Below are positions 23,302 to 34,379 of a stretch of 64,000 nt of DNA, piece after piece; positions within the stretch are counted from its first letter, which is position 1; every line of letters starts with the position of its first letter. Source of the DNA: Porphyra umbilicalis. Taxonomy: Eukaryota; Rhodophyta; Bangiophyceae; Bangiales; Bangiaceae. The stretch spans positions 1-64,000 of the forward strand of contig KV918867.1 of the NCBI GenBank assembly GCA_002049455.2. The letters run 5' to 3'. Position numbers and translations under genes: made by a program. Below the pieces are notes generated by a model that worked only from the letters and a program-made list of their open reading frames with translations, did no database searches and had not been told where the DNA came from.

Positions 23302-25908
23302 TCAAGTCGATACCCCCGGCGGCTCCACAGGGAAGTCTACTTCGTGCGTGTAGATATAGCGGGGGTTGAAGACGCCCTCCAACAGTACGACCACCAGGAT
23401 GTCCGACAAAGCACGGCCGTGCAGTACCTTGCGCGATGGATGCACCACACCGTGCCCGACTTGCAGGTCTGCCGCGTCCAGCAGATCATGAGGCCCGTAG
23501 TCCACTCCCGAAACGGTTCCAATTGTAGAGACGAGTTGCCCAGTGTGGGCTGTAGCGGGAACCAACGCCGCGGCCGTAGCAGCAACTGTGACAGCAGCGA
23601 AAGTTGACAGCGCAGCACTCGCCGCCAAGACCCGCTGCCGTGCGGCAGCATGCCGTCCCCGCTTGGTAGGGCTGTCTCCAGACGCTTCCGACGCGCCGAG
23701 TTTGCCCGTCGGCATGGCAGCGTGCGCCGAGGGACGCACGCTGAATACCGGGCCCGTTGTTGCAGCAGCACGGGCGGCAGCACGGGCTGCCACGACCGAC
23801 GAACCGCTGAGGGCGCCCTGCACCACCGCGCCATTGGTGGCGGCGCAAGTGGCGGCGGCCGCGCCGCCACTGCTCGCCACCGCCCCCGGCCGAGGCGCAA
23901 TGACGACATGGTGGTGGGCACCGTGGGTGCCCCGACCAGCTGCAGCCGCCGCGCTGGCCGCTGCCACTCCGGGGCGGACTGCCGCTGCTGACGCCGCCAC
24001 AGCGTCCGTCGCTCGGAGAGATGGCGCCGCCGCTCGGTTCTTCTTAGCTTGCTGCGCCAGTTGAGCGCGGAGCGGCGACGTCCGGATAGGCCTCCGGACG
24101 AGTGACTCCTTACCCTAGAGCAGGAGCAGAGAAGCGACCGCTTGCTCCTGCGTGCAGCGGTCGCTGTTGGGGATACTTGACAGGAAGACCACGCGGCGAC
24201 CGAGCCCTCCCGCAACGCCATTTTCCGCACCTCGCGTCCGCTGCGTCGCGGGCAAGAGAGACAGGGGCACACTGACGCCGAGCGGCCAGCGCCCGCCCAC
24301 CACCTGCCCGTCGCCATCCGGGTTGACAACAAGCCGATGGGACCACCATCGGGCTAGCCCTTCCTGCATCATCCGCGGGTGCACGCCAAACGTGGCCGAG
24401 AGCAGGATGACAACCACCTTGAGGATGTTCCGGACGAGCTTGGAGGCGGCAGCCATGCCCATCAACTCCCGCAGGATGTCCTCGATCTTCTGCTCGGGCA
24501 TGTAGACCGGGGGAGGCAGGATCGACTCAACCAGAAACGGCATGCCCGTGGTGGAGGGAGCTGAGACGCTGTCGGTCGAAGGTTCTGTCTCCTCAGAGGC
24601 GTGGAGGGGGGCGTGGGACCGCGACCGAAAGACCCTGCGAGCCAACCGCTGCCACTCCACAGGCGGCGGCAGGTCTTCGTCAAAAGGCGACGTCATGAGC
24701 TCGTGCAGCTCCATGTCCTCGTCGGAAATGACCGGCAGAGGGGCGACGACGGGCGGCGTGCGCGTGGCGGAGACGACGAGGCGCGCCGACCGGGAGCCGT
24801 GAGCCAGCGCGTCTTGCGACAGAACGTCGCCGGCTCGGGCAAACTGGTGGACGTCGGATAGGACGCGCAAAACGTCGGGAGCGGCGTACTTGCCCTTCCC
24901 CGCCAACGTGAGGAAGCAGACGTTGCCCGCCGTGTCCACTCCGGACGCGTGCACCGACAGCCCGAGGCCAAGGTGTGTCTCGGCCTCTTCGGCGGGCGCC
25001 ACGAGCGCACCAAGAGCCCGCAGGGCAGCAGTAGGGACCGCCGACGCTCCCTTGCCCGTGATCGCCGAGACATATTTGGCCAGGCGGCGCATAAGCGGGC
25101 TCTTTCGGTTGCTCGCCGCTGCCGCCGCACGCTCGAGCGCCGCCGCTGCCCCACCGGCTGTGCCGGCCGCGATACTCGAAGAAGCAGCTGCTGCAGGGGC
25201 GCTGCTGCCACCGCTGCTGGCTAGAAGAGGGCGCACTGGGGCGGTCGACAGAGGCATATCAGAAAAGCCCGTCGTATGTTGCGTGCAGCCCGACACGCCG
25301 CCCGCAAGACTGCCGGCAACTGCCGTCGCGGCGAGGAGGGCACCTTCCAGATTGCGCGCTGTCACTGCGCCGTCAACAGACGCGTCAACGGCGGCCGTCG
25401 CGGAGGCAGCAGCTGGCCCATAGACGGCGGCCGTCACCGCGGAGGTATCAGGCGCACCTACGGCGTCCGTCGCCGTCCCAGCGGCCGGCGCACCGACGAA
25501 GGCCGTCACCATGGCAGCGGCCGGCGCAGGGACTGCACTTGTCACCGTGGTCATCTCAGGCGCACCAGCGGCGGCCGTCGACGCGGTGGTAGCAGGCGCT
25601 CCGATGGCGGCCGTCGCCGCTGTGGGAGCGGGCGCACCAACAGCGGCCGTCTTTGACAACGGTGTGGCGGCCACCTGGGTGTCCACAGCGGCCGTCGGGA
25701 GGGCGGCCGCCGCTGACTTGTCCGCTCCGGCCGTGGGCGCGGAGGTAGCCGGCGCAGCCGCCATCGTCGGGCCCACCGGAACCACCGGAACAGAGTTGGG
25801 CAAAACGAAGGCGCCAGTGGAGGGTTAAGGCATCTTCGTGAGCGTGACGCCACCCACAGCAATCGACGCAACCACATCCACCGGTAGGGCGACCGCCGAA
25901 GGTGCCAT
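23302..25908 (-). pseudogene. unrecognised Ala-rich gene, single frame with two internal stops
   Basis: One frame of 869 codons runs from an ATG at 25908 to the stop at 23302, broken by TAA at 25825-25827 (codon 28) and TAG at 24115-24117. The first 27 residues look like a genuine start. Residues about 55-150 carry GAPA-type Ala/Pro/Thr repeats of 13-15 residues. The middle, after about residue 250, is less biased and includes acidic and Pro-rich segments, a KLVRNILKVVVILLSATFG hydrophobic stretch and RWPLGVSVPLSLLP. The end contains DYGPHDLLDAADLQVGHG and DILVVVLLEGVFNPRYIYTH. I do not recognise the family. GGTAAGG adjoining the TAG could be a splice donor, so an intron is an alternative to a nonsense mutation. 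A TATA box lies 142 bp upstream. It could be a decayed transposon gene or a host orphan. Confidence 0.5.
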
Positions 25909-26049
25909 GGTTCGTAGTGCGGGCCAAGAGAGCGAGAGGGAGGGAAAGAGGCAGGTGGGTGGGGAAGGCGGAGGGGGAGGAAGGAGCAGGTGACGACTAG
26001 GTTGTATGGATGGGGGGGGAGCCGGGATCCGCCGACCACGACCGGCCGG

Positions 26050-26056
26050 CTATATA
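26050..26056 (-). promoter_or_regulatory. candidate TATA box for the minus-strand gene starting at 25908
   Basis: TATATAG stands out in very GC-rich sequence, is flanked by CCGGC and GCCGG arms, and lies 142 bp upstream of the ATG. Function is inferred from position and motif only. Confidence 0.45.
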
Positions 26057-26419
26057 GAAGCCGGCTGGACCACGGCGGCACTGGCATGGGATGCCCAGGC
26101 CCCCACGCCGTAGCATCCTCACGTGGATGCCGCGGTGTGGCTCCCGCCAAGTGCCACCAGGACGCCCGCCTTCAGCTACAGCTGCTTGGCAGAGTGGTTT
26201 GGCGTTACGGGCGGTGGCGCCAAAGCAGGGCGGCCCACGTGCCCTGAAGCGGCGGCGTCACAACCAGAAACGCACTAGAACCAGCGGCGACGACGCAAAT
26301 ACAAGCTATCGCGAGGTGCATCCGAGTTGAGCCCACGCTGAGTCTCACTGGCGCCGTCGCGGGGCGGCAAAATCGCGGCACGTGCCCCTCGTCAGCAACC
26401 AGAGACGAAGGCGCCCGTC

Positions 26420-26830
26420 GCGCGCCGGCAAGCAGATAACCAAAGGACTGACCCTCGTCAGCCCGGCGGCAACCGCCAGAGGACCACCAACCGTCGCGGC
26501 AGGCGGTGGTGGGGTAGAGAGTGGTGACGGTGCGGTGGGATGATGCCGGCAGTTGCCGTCGAGGGGTCGTAGGGTGGTGCTGAAGGTGGGGAGAGGGCCA
26601 AAACGCTGCCACCAAGAGCCCAGCGACGAGCCGCCCAACAGCGCTGGCCAGCGGTGGCGAGGGTAAAGTGACGACAGCGGGGCGGGCAGACGACGGCAGT
26701 GGCGGTCGAGCGACCATAAGGTGGCGGTGACGGCCGTCCCCCCACCGCGGTGGGGCGAGGGCCAAAACGCAGCCACTACGAGCCCGCCGAGCCTGCTCCA
26801 ACAGCGACCGTGCGTGGCGTCCGTGAGCTG
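26420..26830. repeat. 164-bp duplicated segment, two degenerate copies
   Basis: GAGGGCCAAAACGC occurs at 26593 and 26757, with similar flanks (GTRGTGACGG, CAGTGGCGGTCGAG-like, CCAC(C/T)A(A/C)GAGCCC). No coding function is seen. Confidence 0.6.
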
Positions 26831-27079
26831 CGGCCGGGACGGTGACGCCGGACAGGGCCGCGCGCGGCGCAGGAAACCGTCAGGCGCCCGCTCCATATAA
26901 GCGCCCGTTCACCACCACAGCAGCACGCGCGGGGACCGGCGCAAAGAGACACCCCACACAACAGCCATGCGAGATCCCGTAAAGGCGCCCGCGGGAGGCG
27001 GAGACCCCGGCTTCGGCGCGGGCCATTCAGCAATAAACGATCTGGCACAGCAGAGCCCTCCAGAGGGCCCCCGACCGTG

Positions 27080-28530
27080 CCCGCAGGCGGTGGCGGCGGC
27101 GGCGCGCGGCAACGCGCACGACAAAGAATGCCACCCCAGCAGCACTCCAAGGGCCTCCGAAATGTGGCCACGGGCCGCGGCAGCGGCGGCTCGCCGCGGC
27201 GCGCGCGAGAAACAGCCGCCCCACAGGCATCCCAGGGGATCCCCAAAGGCGGCCGCGGGCGGAGGCGCCGGCGGCGCCGGCCGGCGCACGCAAGAAACAG
27301 CGGCCCAACCAGTCCCCCAGAGGCCCCCAAAACGCGCCCGCGGGCGGCAGCAGCGGCGTCGCGCGACTGTGTGCGCGAAACCCAGCCGCCGCACCAGCCC
27401 CCCAGGAGCCTCCCGAACGTACCCGCGGGTGGCGGTGGCAGCGGCACCGGCCGGTGGGTGCAAACCCCGCCGCCTGAAGGGGACCCCAGGGGCCCCTAGA
27501 GTGCGACCGCAGGCAGCTACAGCGACCCCAGCAGCCCCCCAGGGGGCACGCGAACGCGCCTGCGGGCGCCGGCAGCGGCGGCCCGCGGCGGCGCGAGCAA
27601 AAACCCCCCCCTGGCAGCCTCCCAGGAGCCCCCTAAACGCCCCCACGGGCGGCGGCGGCGGCGGCAGCGGCCGGCGCACGAAAAAAAACAGCCGCCCCAG
27701 CAGGACCCATGGGGCCCCCCAAACGCGGCCGGGGGCAGCGGCAGCGGCGGCGCGCCGCGGCGCGCGCGAAAAAACAGCCGCCCCAGCACCCCCACAGCAG
27801 CCCCTCAAACGCCCCCAGGGCGGCGGTGGCGGCGGCGGCGGCCTGCGCACGAAAAAAACAGCCGCCCCAGCAGCCCCCGTGGGCCCCTTCCGAAACGCGC
27901 CCGCGGTGGCGGCAGCGGCGGCGCGCCGGGGCGCGCGCGAAAACACAGCCGCTCCAGCAGCCCCACAGGAGCCCCCCAGAAGCCGGCACGGGCGGCGGTG
28001 GCGGCGGCGCCGGCCGGCGCACGAAAAAACAGCCGCCCCAGCAGCCCCCGTGGGCCCCCACCGAAACGCGCCCGCGGGGACGGCAGGGGCGGCGCGCCGC
28101 GGCGCGCGCGAAGACACAGCCGCCCCAGCACCCCCACAGCAGCCCCCCAAACACCCCCACGGGCGGCGGTGGCGGCGGTGGTGGCCGGAGCACGAAAAAA
28201 ACAGCCGCCCCAGCAGCCCCCGTCGGCCCGCCCCGAAACGCCCCCACGGGGGCGGCAGCGGCGGCGCGCCGGGGCGCGCGCGAAAAAACGCCGCCCCAGC
28301 ACCCCCACGGGAGCCCCCCAGACGCCCGTCCGGGCGGCGGTGGCGGCGGCGGCGGCCGGCGCGCGCAGAAAAGCAGCCGCCCGAGCAGGCCCCGTGGGGC
28401 CCCACAAATGCGGCCGGGGGCAGCGGCAGCGGCGGCGCGCCGCGGCGCGCGCGAAAAAACGTCGCGCCAGCACCCCCCAGCAGCCCCCCAAATGCGCCCG
28501 CGGGCGGCCGCCGCGGCGGCGCGGCAGCCG
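27080..28530. repeat. 85/86-bp array with a 171-bp dimer period
   Basis: ACAGCCGCCCCAGCA-type blocks recur at 27688, 27774, 27858, 27945, 28029, 28116, 28201, 28288 and 28373. Spacing mostly alternates 84-85 and 86-87 bp. Two subunit types alternate: one ends CCCGTGGGCCCC, the other CCCCACAGCAGCCCCCC. The true period is therefore about 171 bp. Left of 27660 the array is more diverged. Frames are open on both strands over 1.6 kb because A/T is scarce, so no protein is called. Confidence 0.88.
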
Positions 28531-28716
28531 CGGCCAAAAATGGAGGCGGCCTGGCGTGCCTGAACGGATGCGCACGAGCCATCCGGCCCAGCCGCAAAGG
28601 GAGCTCGTCGTCCGCGAGTGGTATCTCCCATGCAGTTGCTGAGCCCGTATTTTGCGTCCCGAGCGCGGTTCATTGCAGCTGCTCAGGCGACCTGTCCGGG
28701 TCTGATTGACGCGCGC

Positions 28717-29045
28717 ATGTGATTGGATGCGCCTGAGTTCTGCAACGTCGAACTCGGCGTCTCAGTTATTGTGCTTCTCACAAAAACTGGATCCGCAACA
28801 TCCGCTTCAGCATCATCAACTGCCCCCTGAGCCAATGATACAGTGATTTTGCAACGGAAGCTGATGCACCGAGGTCCAGTTTTTGTGAGAAGCACAATAC
28901 ACCCTCCGTTCGACGGCCTTTCTGCTGCCACCAGCGCTGGATCGGAATCGTCGCACCATATATGCCACGCCTCTGCAACGTGTCGTAAATATGGCGTCGA
29001 ACGCACGTTGATGGACGCGCCCTGAGCACGATCCCCAGGATGATC
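28717..29045. repeat. dispersed repeat copy abutting the outer Harbinger element
   Basis: 28721-28762 matches the reverse complement of 4391-4430. The copy is interrupted by the MITE at 28769-28897 and then ends at the target site (TTA) of the outer Harbinger element. It is non-coding as far as I can see. Confidence 0.55.
28769..28897. mobile_element. 129-bp MITE with TA target duplication (Tc1/mariner-like)
   Basis: The terminal inverted repeats start TTGTGCTTCTCACAAAAACT and are perfect for at least 23 bp. TA flanks both ends (28767-28768 and 28898-28899). The interior, about 80 bp, has no coding capacity. TA duplications are typical of Tc1/mariner elements. Confidence 0.85.
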
Positions 29046-29048
29046 TTA

Positions 29049-29076
29049 GAGCATTCCCAACAATGTCGGGCCAACG
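29049..29076 (+). repeat. left terminal inverted repeat of H-A
   Basis: 28 bp beginning GAGCATTCCCAACAATG. It pairs with 43060-43087 with one mismatch and is preceded by the TTA target duplication. Confidence 0.93.
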
Positions 29077-29228
29077 CCATATTGGGCACACGTGGCAGAA
29101 ACGTGTCTCAAATTCGCCGTTCGCCAGTTCTCGGGGCGGGTAACAATGTCGAACGTGCACGCGGCGTTGCCAACGGAGGTCAAGCGAGTTAAAACGCGAA
29201 TGTACTTGCGCCCGATTCGGGGTCGGAG

Positions 29229-29299
29229 CCGTTGGCCCCAGGGCCAACGAGTTGCCAACGGAGCCTCCGTTGGCAACTCGTTGGCCCTGGGGCCAGCGG
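29229..29299. repeat. 71-bp palindrome in the left subterminal region of H-A
   Basis: Arms of 35 bp built from CGTTGGC and GCCAACG units flank a single central C. One mismatch breaks the outer right arm. A perfect version lies at 33728-33798 in the inner element. It would form a cruciform or carry several binding sites for the element's DNA-binding protein. Confidence 0.9.
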
Positions 29300-29879
29300 G
29301 TTCTGTGCTCTGATTGGTCCATCGCGGTTTCACGGGGTTAAATGAGTGACAAGTGGCAGTTCATATTGTCCTCAGATTGCCCAATTTATCATATTTTTGT
29401 TTCGACAGCCACCCACGGATGGAATATTGTACCTCTCGGAACTGGACGGCCGCATGCCATCTCGACCCCGGAGCCCGGATCGTTGAAGTGTGTCACGTAT
29501 CTCTCGTGCGGTGGCGTGGGGCCGAACGCGCTTGCGGGCCTGTCGGACACGCGGCGCGATCGCACCGACACTGGTAAAACAACTGGATCGGAGCGCTCGT
29601 GCGGGCACACGAGGCGGGGCCGGGCCACAGTCCCGCGCCCGGTCGCCAAATGGCCGCACCTGCGGCCACGTAGTGAACTGAGCAGAACCCTCCACCCTTG
29701 ACAGCCCCCCAGGGCACCCCTGACAACCGCCACACCCCCACAGCCACCCACAGCCCACACAACACAGACGCCTGGGCGGCCAGAAATAACGCCCTCTCTA
29801 CCACCCACCGCCGCGTCCCGCGCGCGCGCGTACTGCCCCCCCACCACGCCACCCGCGCACACCGGCACCCCCGCCGCCG

Positions 29880-31300
29880 CCCCCACGTCGCCGCCGCCCC
29901 CGCCGACCGTTGCCGCCACCCACGCCACCGCCACCGACCGCTGCAGCCACCCACGCTACCGTCCCCGTCGTCGCCGTCCGCCCCACCGCCCTTGCCGATC
30001 GCCGCCGCCCCCGCCGACCGTTGCCGCCACCCACGCCACCGCCACCGACCGCCGCAGGCACCCACGCTACCGTCCCCGTCGTCGCCGTCCGCCCCCCTGC
30101 CCCCGCCGATCGCCGCCGCCCCCCGCACCGGCCGCTGTCGACGCCGCCCCCGCCGACCGTTGCCGCAATCCGCGCCCACGCCACCGACCACGACCGCCGC
30201 TCGCCCCCCCCGCCCCCGCCCATCGCCGCCGCCCCCGCCAACCGTTGCCGCCACCACCGCCGCCACCGCCGACCGTCGTCGCCTCTCGCCCCCCCCGCCC
30301 CCGCCCATCGCCGCCGCCCCCGCCCCCGCCAACCGTTGCCGCCACCACCGCCGCCACCGCCGACCGTCGTCGCGGCCCGCCTTCGCCCCCCCCGCCCATC
30401 GCCGCCGCCCCCGCCCCCGCCAACCGTTGCCGCCACAAGCGCCGCCACCGCCGACCGTCGTCGCCTGTCGCCCCCCCCGCCCCCGCCCATCGCCGCCGCC
30501 CCCGCCAACCGTTGCCGCCACCAGCGCCGCCACCGCCGACCATCGTCGCGGCCCGCCTTCCCCCCCCCGCCCATCGCCGCCGCCCCCGCCCCCGCCAACC
30601 GTTGCCGCCACCACCGCCGCCACTGCCGACCGTCGTCGCCTGTCGCCCCCCCCGCCCCCGCCCATCGCCGCGGCCCTCGCCAACCGTGGCGGCCACCACC
30701 GCCGCCACCGCCGACCGTCGTCGCCGCTCGCCCCCTCTGCCCCCGCCCATCGCCGCCGCCCCCGCTGACCGTTGCCGCCGCCCGCGCGGCCACCACCGTC
30801 CGTCGTTGCCGGTCGCCAGCCCCGCCCCCGCCCATCGCCGCCGCCCAAGCCGACCGTTGCCGCCGCCCGCGCCGCCACCACCGTCCGTCGTTGCCGGTCG
30901 CCCGCCCCGCCCCCGCCCATCGCCGCCGCCCAAGCCGACCGTTGCCGCCGCCCGCGCGGCCACCGCCGACCGTCGTCGTGGCTCGCCCCCGCCGCCCCCG
31001 CCCATCGCCATCGCCCAAGCCGACCGTTGCGGCCGCTCGCGCCGCCACCACCGACCTTCGTTGCCGCTTGCCTCTCCCGCCCCCACCAATTGCCGCCGCC
31101 CAAGCCGACCGTTGCCGCCGCCCGCGCCGCCACCACCGACCGTCGTTGCCGCTCGCTTCTCCCGCCCCGGCCGATTGCCGCTGCCCAAGCCTACCGTGGC
31201 CGTAGCCCGCGCCGCCACCACCGTCCGTCTTTGCCGCTCGCCCCCCCCGCCCCCGCCCATCGCTGCTGTTCTCGCCAACCGTTGCCACCTGCGCCTCCGT
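29880..31300. repeat. 85-bp C-rich tandem array upstream of the H-A transposase
   Basis: ACCG(T)TTGCCGCC-type blocks recur at 30508, 30598, 30683, 30768, 30853, 30938, 31023, 31108, 31193 and 31278. Most steps are exactly 85 bp; some units carry a 5-6 bp CCGCCC insertion. Left of 30508 the spacing is about 91-111 bp. The shared unit contains CCCGCCCATCGCCGCCGCC and CACCGACCGTCGT-like parts. Frames are open on both strands by composition alone. Confidence 0.9.
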
Positions 31301-31675
31301 CCCCGTCGTCGCCGTGCACCTCCCCGGCGCCACCGACCGCCGCCGCCGCCACCACCCGCCGGAATCACCGTCCCCGCGGCCGACGGCGGCCCTCGCCGCC
31401 CGCCGTCGCGTCACCGACCCCCGTCCTCGCCATCACCGTGTGGCCCGCGACGACGCCGGTCGCTACCGACTTGTGCGTTTCCCATTCAATCGTTTTCGAC
31501 AATGCGTTGCACTTGTGTGTGCGGTGTACCGGGTGTTGTGCGGGGGAGTACGCCAGCGAGTGTGGTTTCGACGTGGGATGCAGTATCTGACATGAAGTGC
31601 CGTGTCACCGCGATTCTGTGCTTCCTGTGGCATTGTTGGTCGGTGCGTTCCCCTGCAATCCTTATTTCTTTGTTG

Positions 31676-33547
31676 ATGCAGACCATGAACGTCCACGACG
31701 AGGAGCACGGCGACGACATGGGGGGTGCTGTGGACCAGGACGACCTCTCCTCGTGCCTCGCGATGGCTGTGAGCCACCATCTTCGGCTGCTGCAGTTGGC
31801 GCGGCGGGTCCGCGGTTGTCAGCGCCTGCGGCGACGGCACCGCGGGTCGGTTCGTGGGCGCGCGCCCAACAAGAAGCGCGACTTCAACCTCGGGCTGCGC
31901 AACATTTTGCGCGACTACTGGGGTGTGGACGGGGAGCCGCCCGTCTTCGACGAGGCGGACTTTGAGAGCCGGTTCCGAATGCCACGCGCTGTCTTCATGC
32001 GCGTCTACAATGACATAAAGGACGAGCCGTTTTTCCGCCAACGCGTCAACGCCACCGGGCGACCCCAGGCGCATCCGCTTCAGAAAGTCGTCGCCGCGCT
32101 GCGCGTTCTTGGCAACGGCGAGGCCGCGGACCGCCCCGATGAGTACGTCCGGTTGTCGAAGTCGACCACCAATGCCGCCGTCAAGAGCTTCATCGAGTTC
32201 ATCGTCAACAAGTACGAGTCGACCTACCTGCGCGCGCCGACGAACGAGGACATCACGCGCATCCTGGCGTTCAACAGGGACCGGGGCTTGCCCGGCTGTA
32301 TCGGCAGCTTGGACTGCAGCCACTGGGAGTGGCACGGCTGCCCGAAGTCGGCGGCGGGACAGCACAAGGGCAGGTCGGGCAAGCGGTCCATTGTCCTGGA
32401 GACGGTGTGCGACCACGACCTCTGGGTTTGGCACGTCTTTGCCGGCTCGCCAGGAAGCAACAACGACATCAACGTCCTCAAGCAGAGCCCTTTGTTTTCT
32501 CGTGTCGTGCGCGACGAGTGGCCGCCACGTGACTTTTCTTTTGAAGTGAACGGGCGGAGGTACACGTATCTTTACTATTTAGTCGACGGTATCTATCCCT
32601 CTTACCCCTTTCTAGTTCGCCCCCACCAGAACCCCGGCACCCCGGAGGAGCTTGAGTTCAACGCCGTACAAGAAGGCGCTCGCAAGGAGGTCGAGCGCCT
32701 GTACGGCACCATGTACCAGCAATTCAAGGTGGCTCTCCACCCCGCGCGCCACCACAGCGTGGCGCACCTCATTCTCACGGCCAAGGCCGTGTGCATCTTG
32801 CACAACATGGTCGTGGAGGCGCGGCGGCCATCATTCGTCCACAACATTCGGCGGCATGGCGCAGATGTCGACATTGGTGGTCACGGTGGCGGCGTTGCGG
32901 GCGACAATGAGGGCGCGGGCGCCGGTGCCGCCAATGGCGGCGACGGCAGTGACGTCGGCGGCGGTGAAGATGGTGGGGATAGTGGCGCCGGCGGCGGTGG
33001 CGGCGGCGGGGATGGTGGCGCAGGCGGCGGTGACGGCGGCGGCGGCGGCGGCGGTGGCGGCGGTGGCGGAGGTGGCGGCGGTGGCGGCAGTGGCGGCGGT
33101 GGCGGGCACGGCGGGGGTGGCCCCGCAGCCGTGGGCGGTGGTGACGCTGGCGGCGCTGGCGGCGGGGATGGTGGCGACGGCGGTGAGGATGCTGAGGAGG
33201 GTGGCGCCGGCGGCACTGGCGGCAGCGATGGTGGTGGTGCCGGCGGCGGCGGTGGGGATGGTGGCGACGGCCACGGGGGCGCTCGGGGTGGTGGCGCCGG
33301 CGACATTGGTGGCCGAGGTCGTCCGTCTGGGTCATCACGCGGACGTGTTGGTCGGGCCGCTGACGGTGTCCCAGCTGACCCTGCGCTCCAAGTTAACCAG
33401 GGCATGCTTCCTCCCCCGGGTTCCTTCTCCGACCTCCTTACTTGGGTGCAGGCGACGGACCCGGCCGTCGGTATGAACTTGAGAAAGGATCTCACTGCAC
33501 TTGCGTGGGCTCGCCGACAGGCACGGCGGTCACGCGCTGGCGAGTAA
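31676..33547 (+). CDS. PIF/Harbinger (HARBI1-like) DDE transposase of H-A
   Basis: 623 residues from the ATG at 31676, which gives an MQ start matching the relic at 868-2319. A second ATG at 31685 has the better upstream context. Catalytic motifs are GCIGSLDCSHWEW (Asp 213), GSNNDIN (Asp 264), YLVDGIYPSYP and KEVERLYG (Glu near 340). The N-terminal 100 residues are Arg-rich and could contact DNA. After about residue 400 the chain becomes an extreme Gly-rich tail of about 150 residues, including a run of Gly, then a short normal C-terminus. The TAA stop at 33545-33547 is also the target site of the inner element, which begins at the next base, so the protein is unaffected. Upstream sequence is open in frame only because of the C-rich array. 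It catalyses excision and insertion of the element, probably with the SANT-like protein encoded at the other end. Confidence 0.92.
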   Translation: MQTMNVHDEEHGDDMGGAVDQDDLSSCLAMAVSHHLRLLQLARRVRGCQRLRRRHRGSVRGRAPNKKRDFNLGLRNILRDYWGVDGEPPVFDEADFESRFRMPRAVFMRVYNDIKDEPFFRQRVNATGRPQAHPLQKVVAALRVLGNGEAADRPDEYVRLSKSTTNAAVKSFIEFIVNKYESTYLRAPTNEDITRILAFNRDRGLPGCIGSLDCSHWEWHGCPKSAAGQHKGRSGKRSIVLETVCDHDLWVWHVFAGSPGSNNDINVLKQSPLFSRVVRDEWPPRDFSFEVNGRRYTYLYYLVDGIYPSYPFLVRPHQNPGTPEELEFNAVQEGARKEVERLYGTMYQQFKVALHPARHHSVAHLILTAKAVCILHNMVVEARRPSFVHNIRRHGADVDIGGHGGGVAGDNEGAGAGAANGGDGSDVGGGEDGGDSGAGGGGGGGDGGAGGGDGGGGGGGGGGGGGGGGGGSGGGGGHGGGGPAAVGGGDAGGAGGGDGGDGGEDAEEGGAGGTGGSDGGGAGGGGGDGGDGHGGARGGGAGDIGGRGRPSGSSRGRVGRAADGVPADPALQVNQGMLPPPGSFSDLLTWVQATDPAVGMNLRKDLTALAWARRQARRSRAGE

Positions 33548-33727
33548 GAGCATTCCCACCAATGTCGGGCCAACGCCATACTGGGCACACGTTGCAGAAA
33601 CGTGTCTCAAATTCGCCGTTGGCCAGTTCTCGGGGCGGGTAACAATGTCGAACGTGCACGCGGCGTTGCCAACGGAGGTCAAGCGAGTTAAAACGCGAAT
33701 GTACTTGCGTCCGATTCGGGGTCGGAG

Positions 33728-33798
33728 CCGTTGGCCCCAGGGCCAACGAGTTGCCAACGGAGCCTCCGTTGGCAACTCGTTGGCCCTGGGGCCAACGG
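33728..33798. repeat. perfect 71-bp palindrome in H-B
   Basis: The 35-bp arms starting CCGTTGGCCCCAGGGCCAAC are perfectly complementary around one central C. It is homologous to 29229-29299 and repeats the CGTTGGC motif also found in the terminal repeats and right end. Confidence 0.93.
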
Positions 33799-34379
33799 GT
33801 TCTGTGCTCTGATTGGTCCATCGCGGTTTCACGGGGTTAAATGAGTGACAAGTGGCAGTTCATATTGTCCTCAGATTGCCGAATTTATCATATTTTTGTT
33901 TCGACAGCCGCCCACGGATGGAATATTGTACCTCTCGGAACTGGACGGCCGCGTGCCATCTCGGCCCCAGAGCCCGGATCGTTGAAGTGTGTCACGTATC
34001 TCTCGTGCGGTGGCGTGGGGCCGAACGCGCTTGCGGGCCTGTCGGACACGCGGCGCGATCGCACCGACACTGGTAAAAACAACTGGATCGGAGCGCTCGT
34101 GCGGGCACACGAGGCGGGGCCGGGCCACGGTCCCGCGCCCGGTCACCAAATGGCCGCACCTGCGGCCACGTAGTGAACTGAGCAGAACACTCCACCCATG
34201 ACAGCACCCTAGGGCGCCCCTGACAACCGCCACATCCCCACAGCCACCCGCAGCCCACAAAACAGACGCCTGGGCGGCCACAAATAACGCCCTCTCTACC
34301 ACCCACCGCCGCGTCCCGCGCGCGCGCGTACTGCCCCCCTCCCTACACTACCCGCGCGCACCGGCACCCCAGCCGCAGC

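Noticed and set aside
26909-28709. Overlapping 560-580 residue ORFs on both strands
   Set aside because: All frames are open because the 85/86-bp array has almost no A/T. The peptides are Arg/Ala/Pro low complexity.
29389-31414. Long Gly/Arg-rich (minus) and Pro-rich (plus) ORFs
   Set aside because: They are products of the C-rich tandem array of the Harbinger element. The real transposase starts after the array, at 31676.
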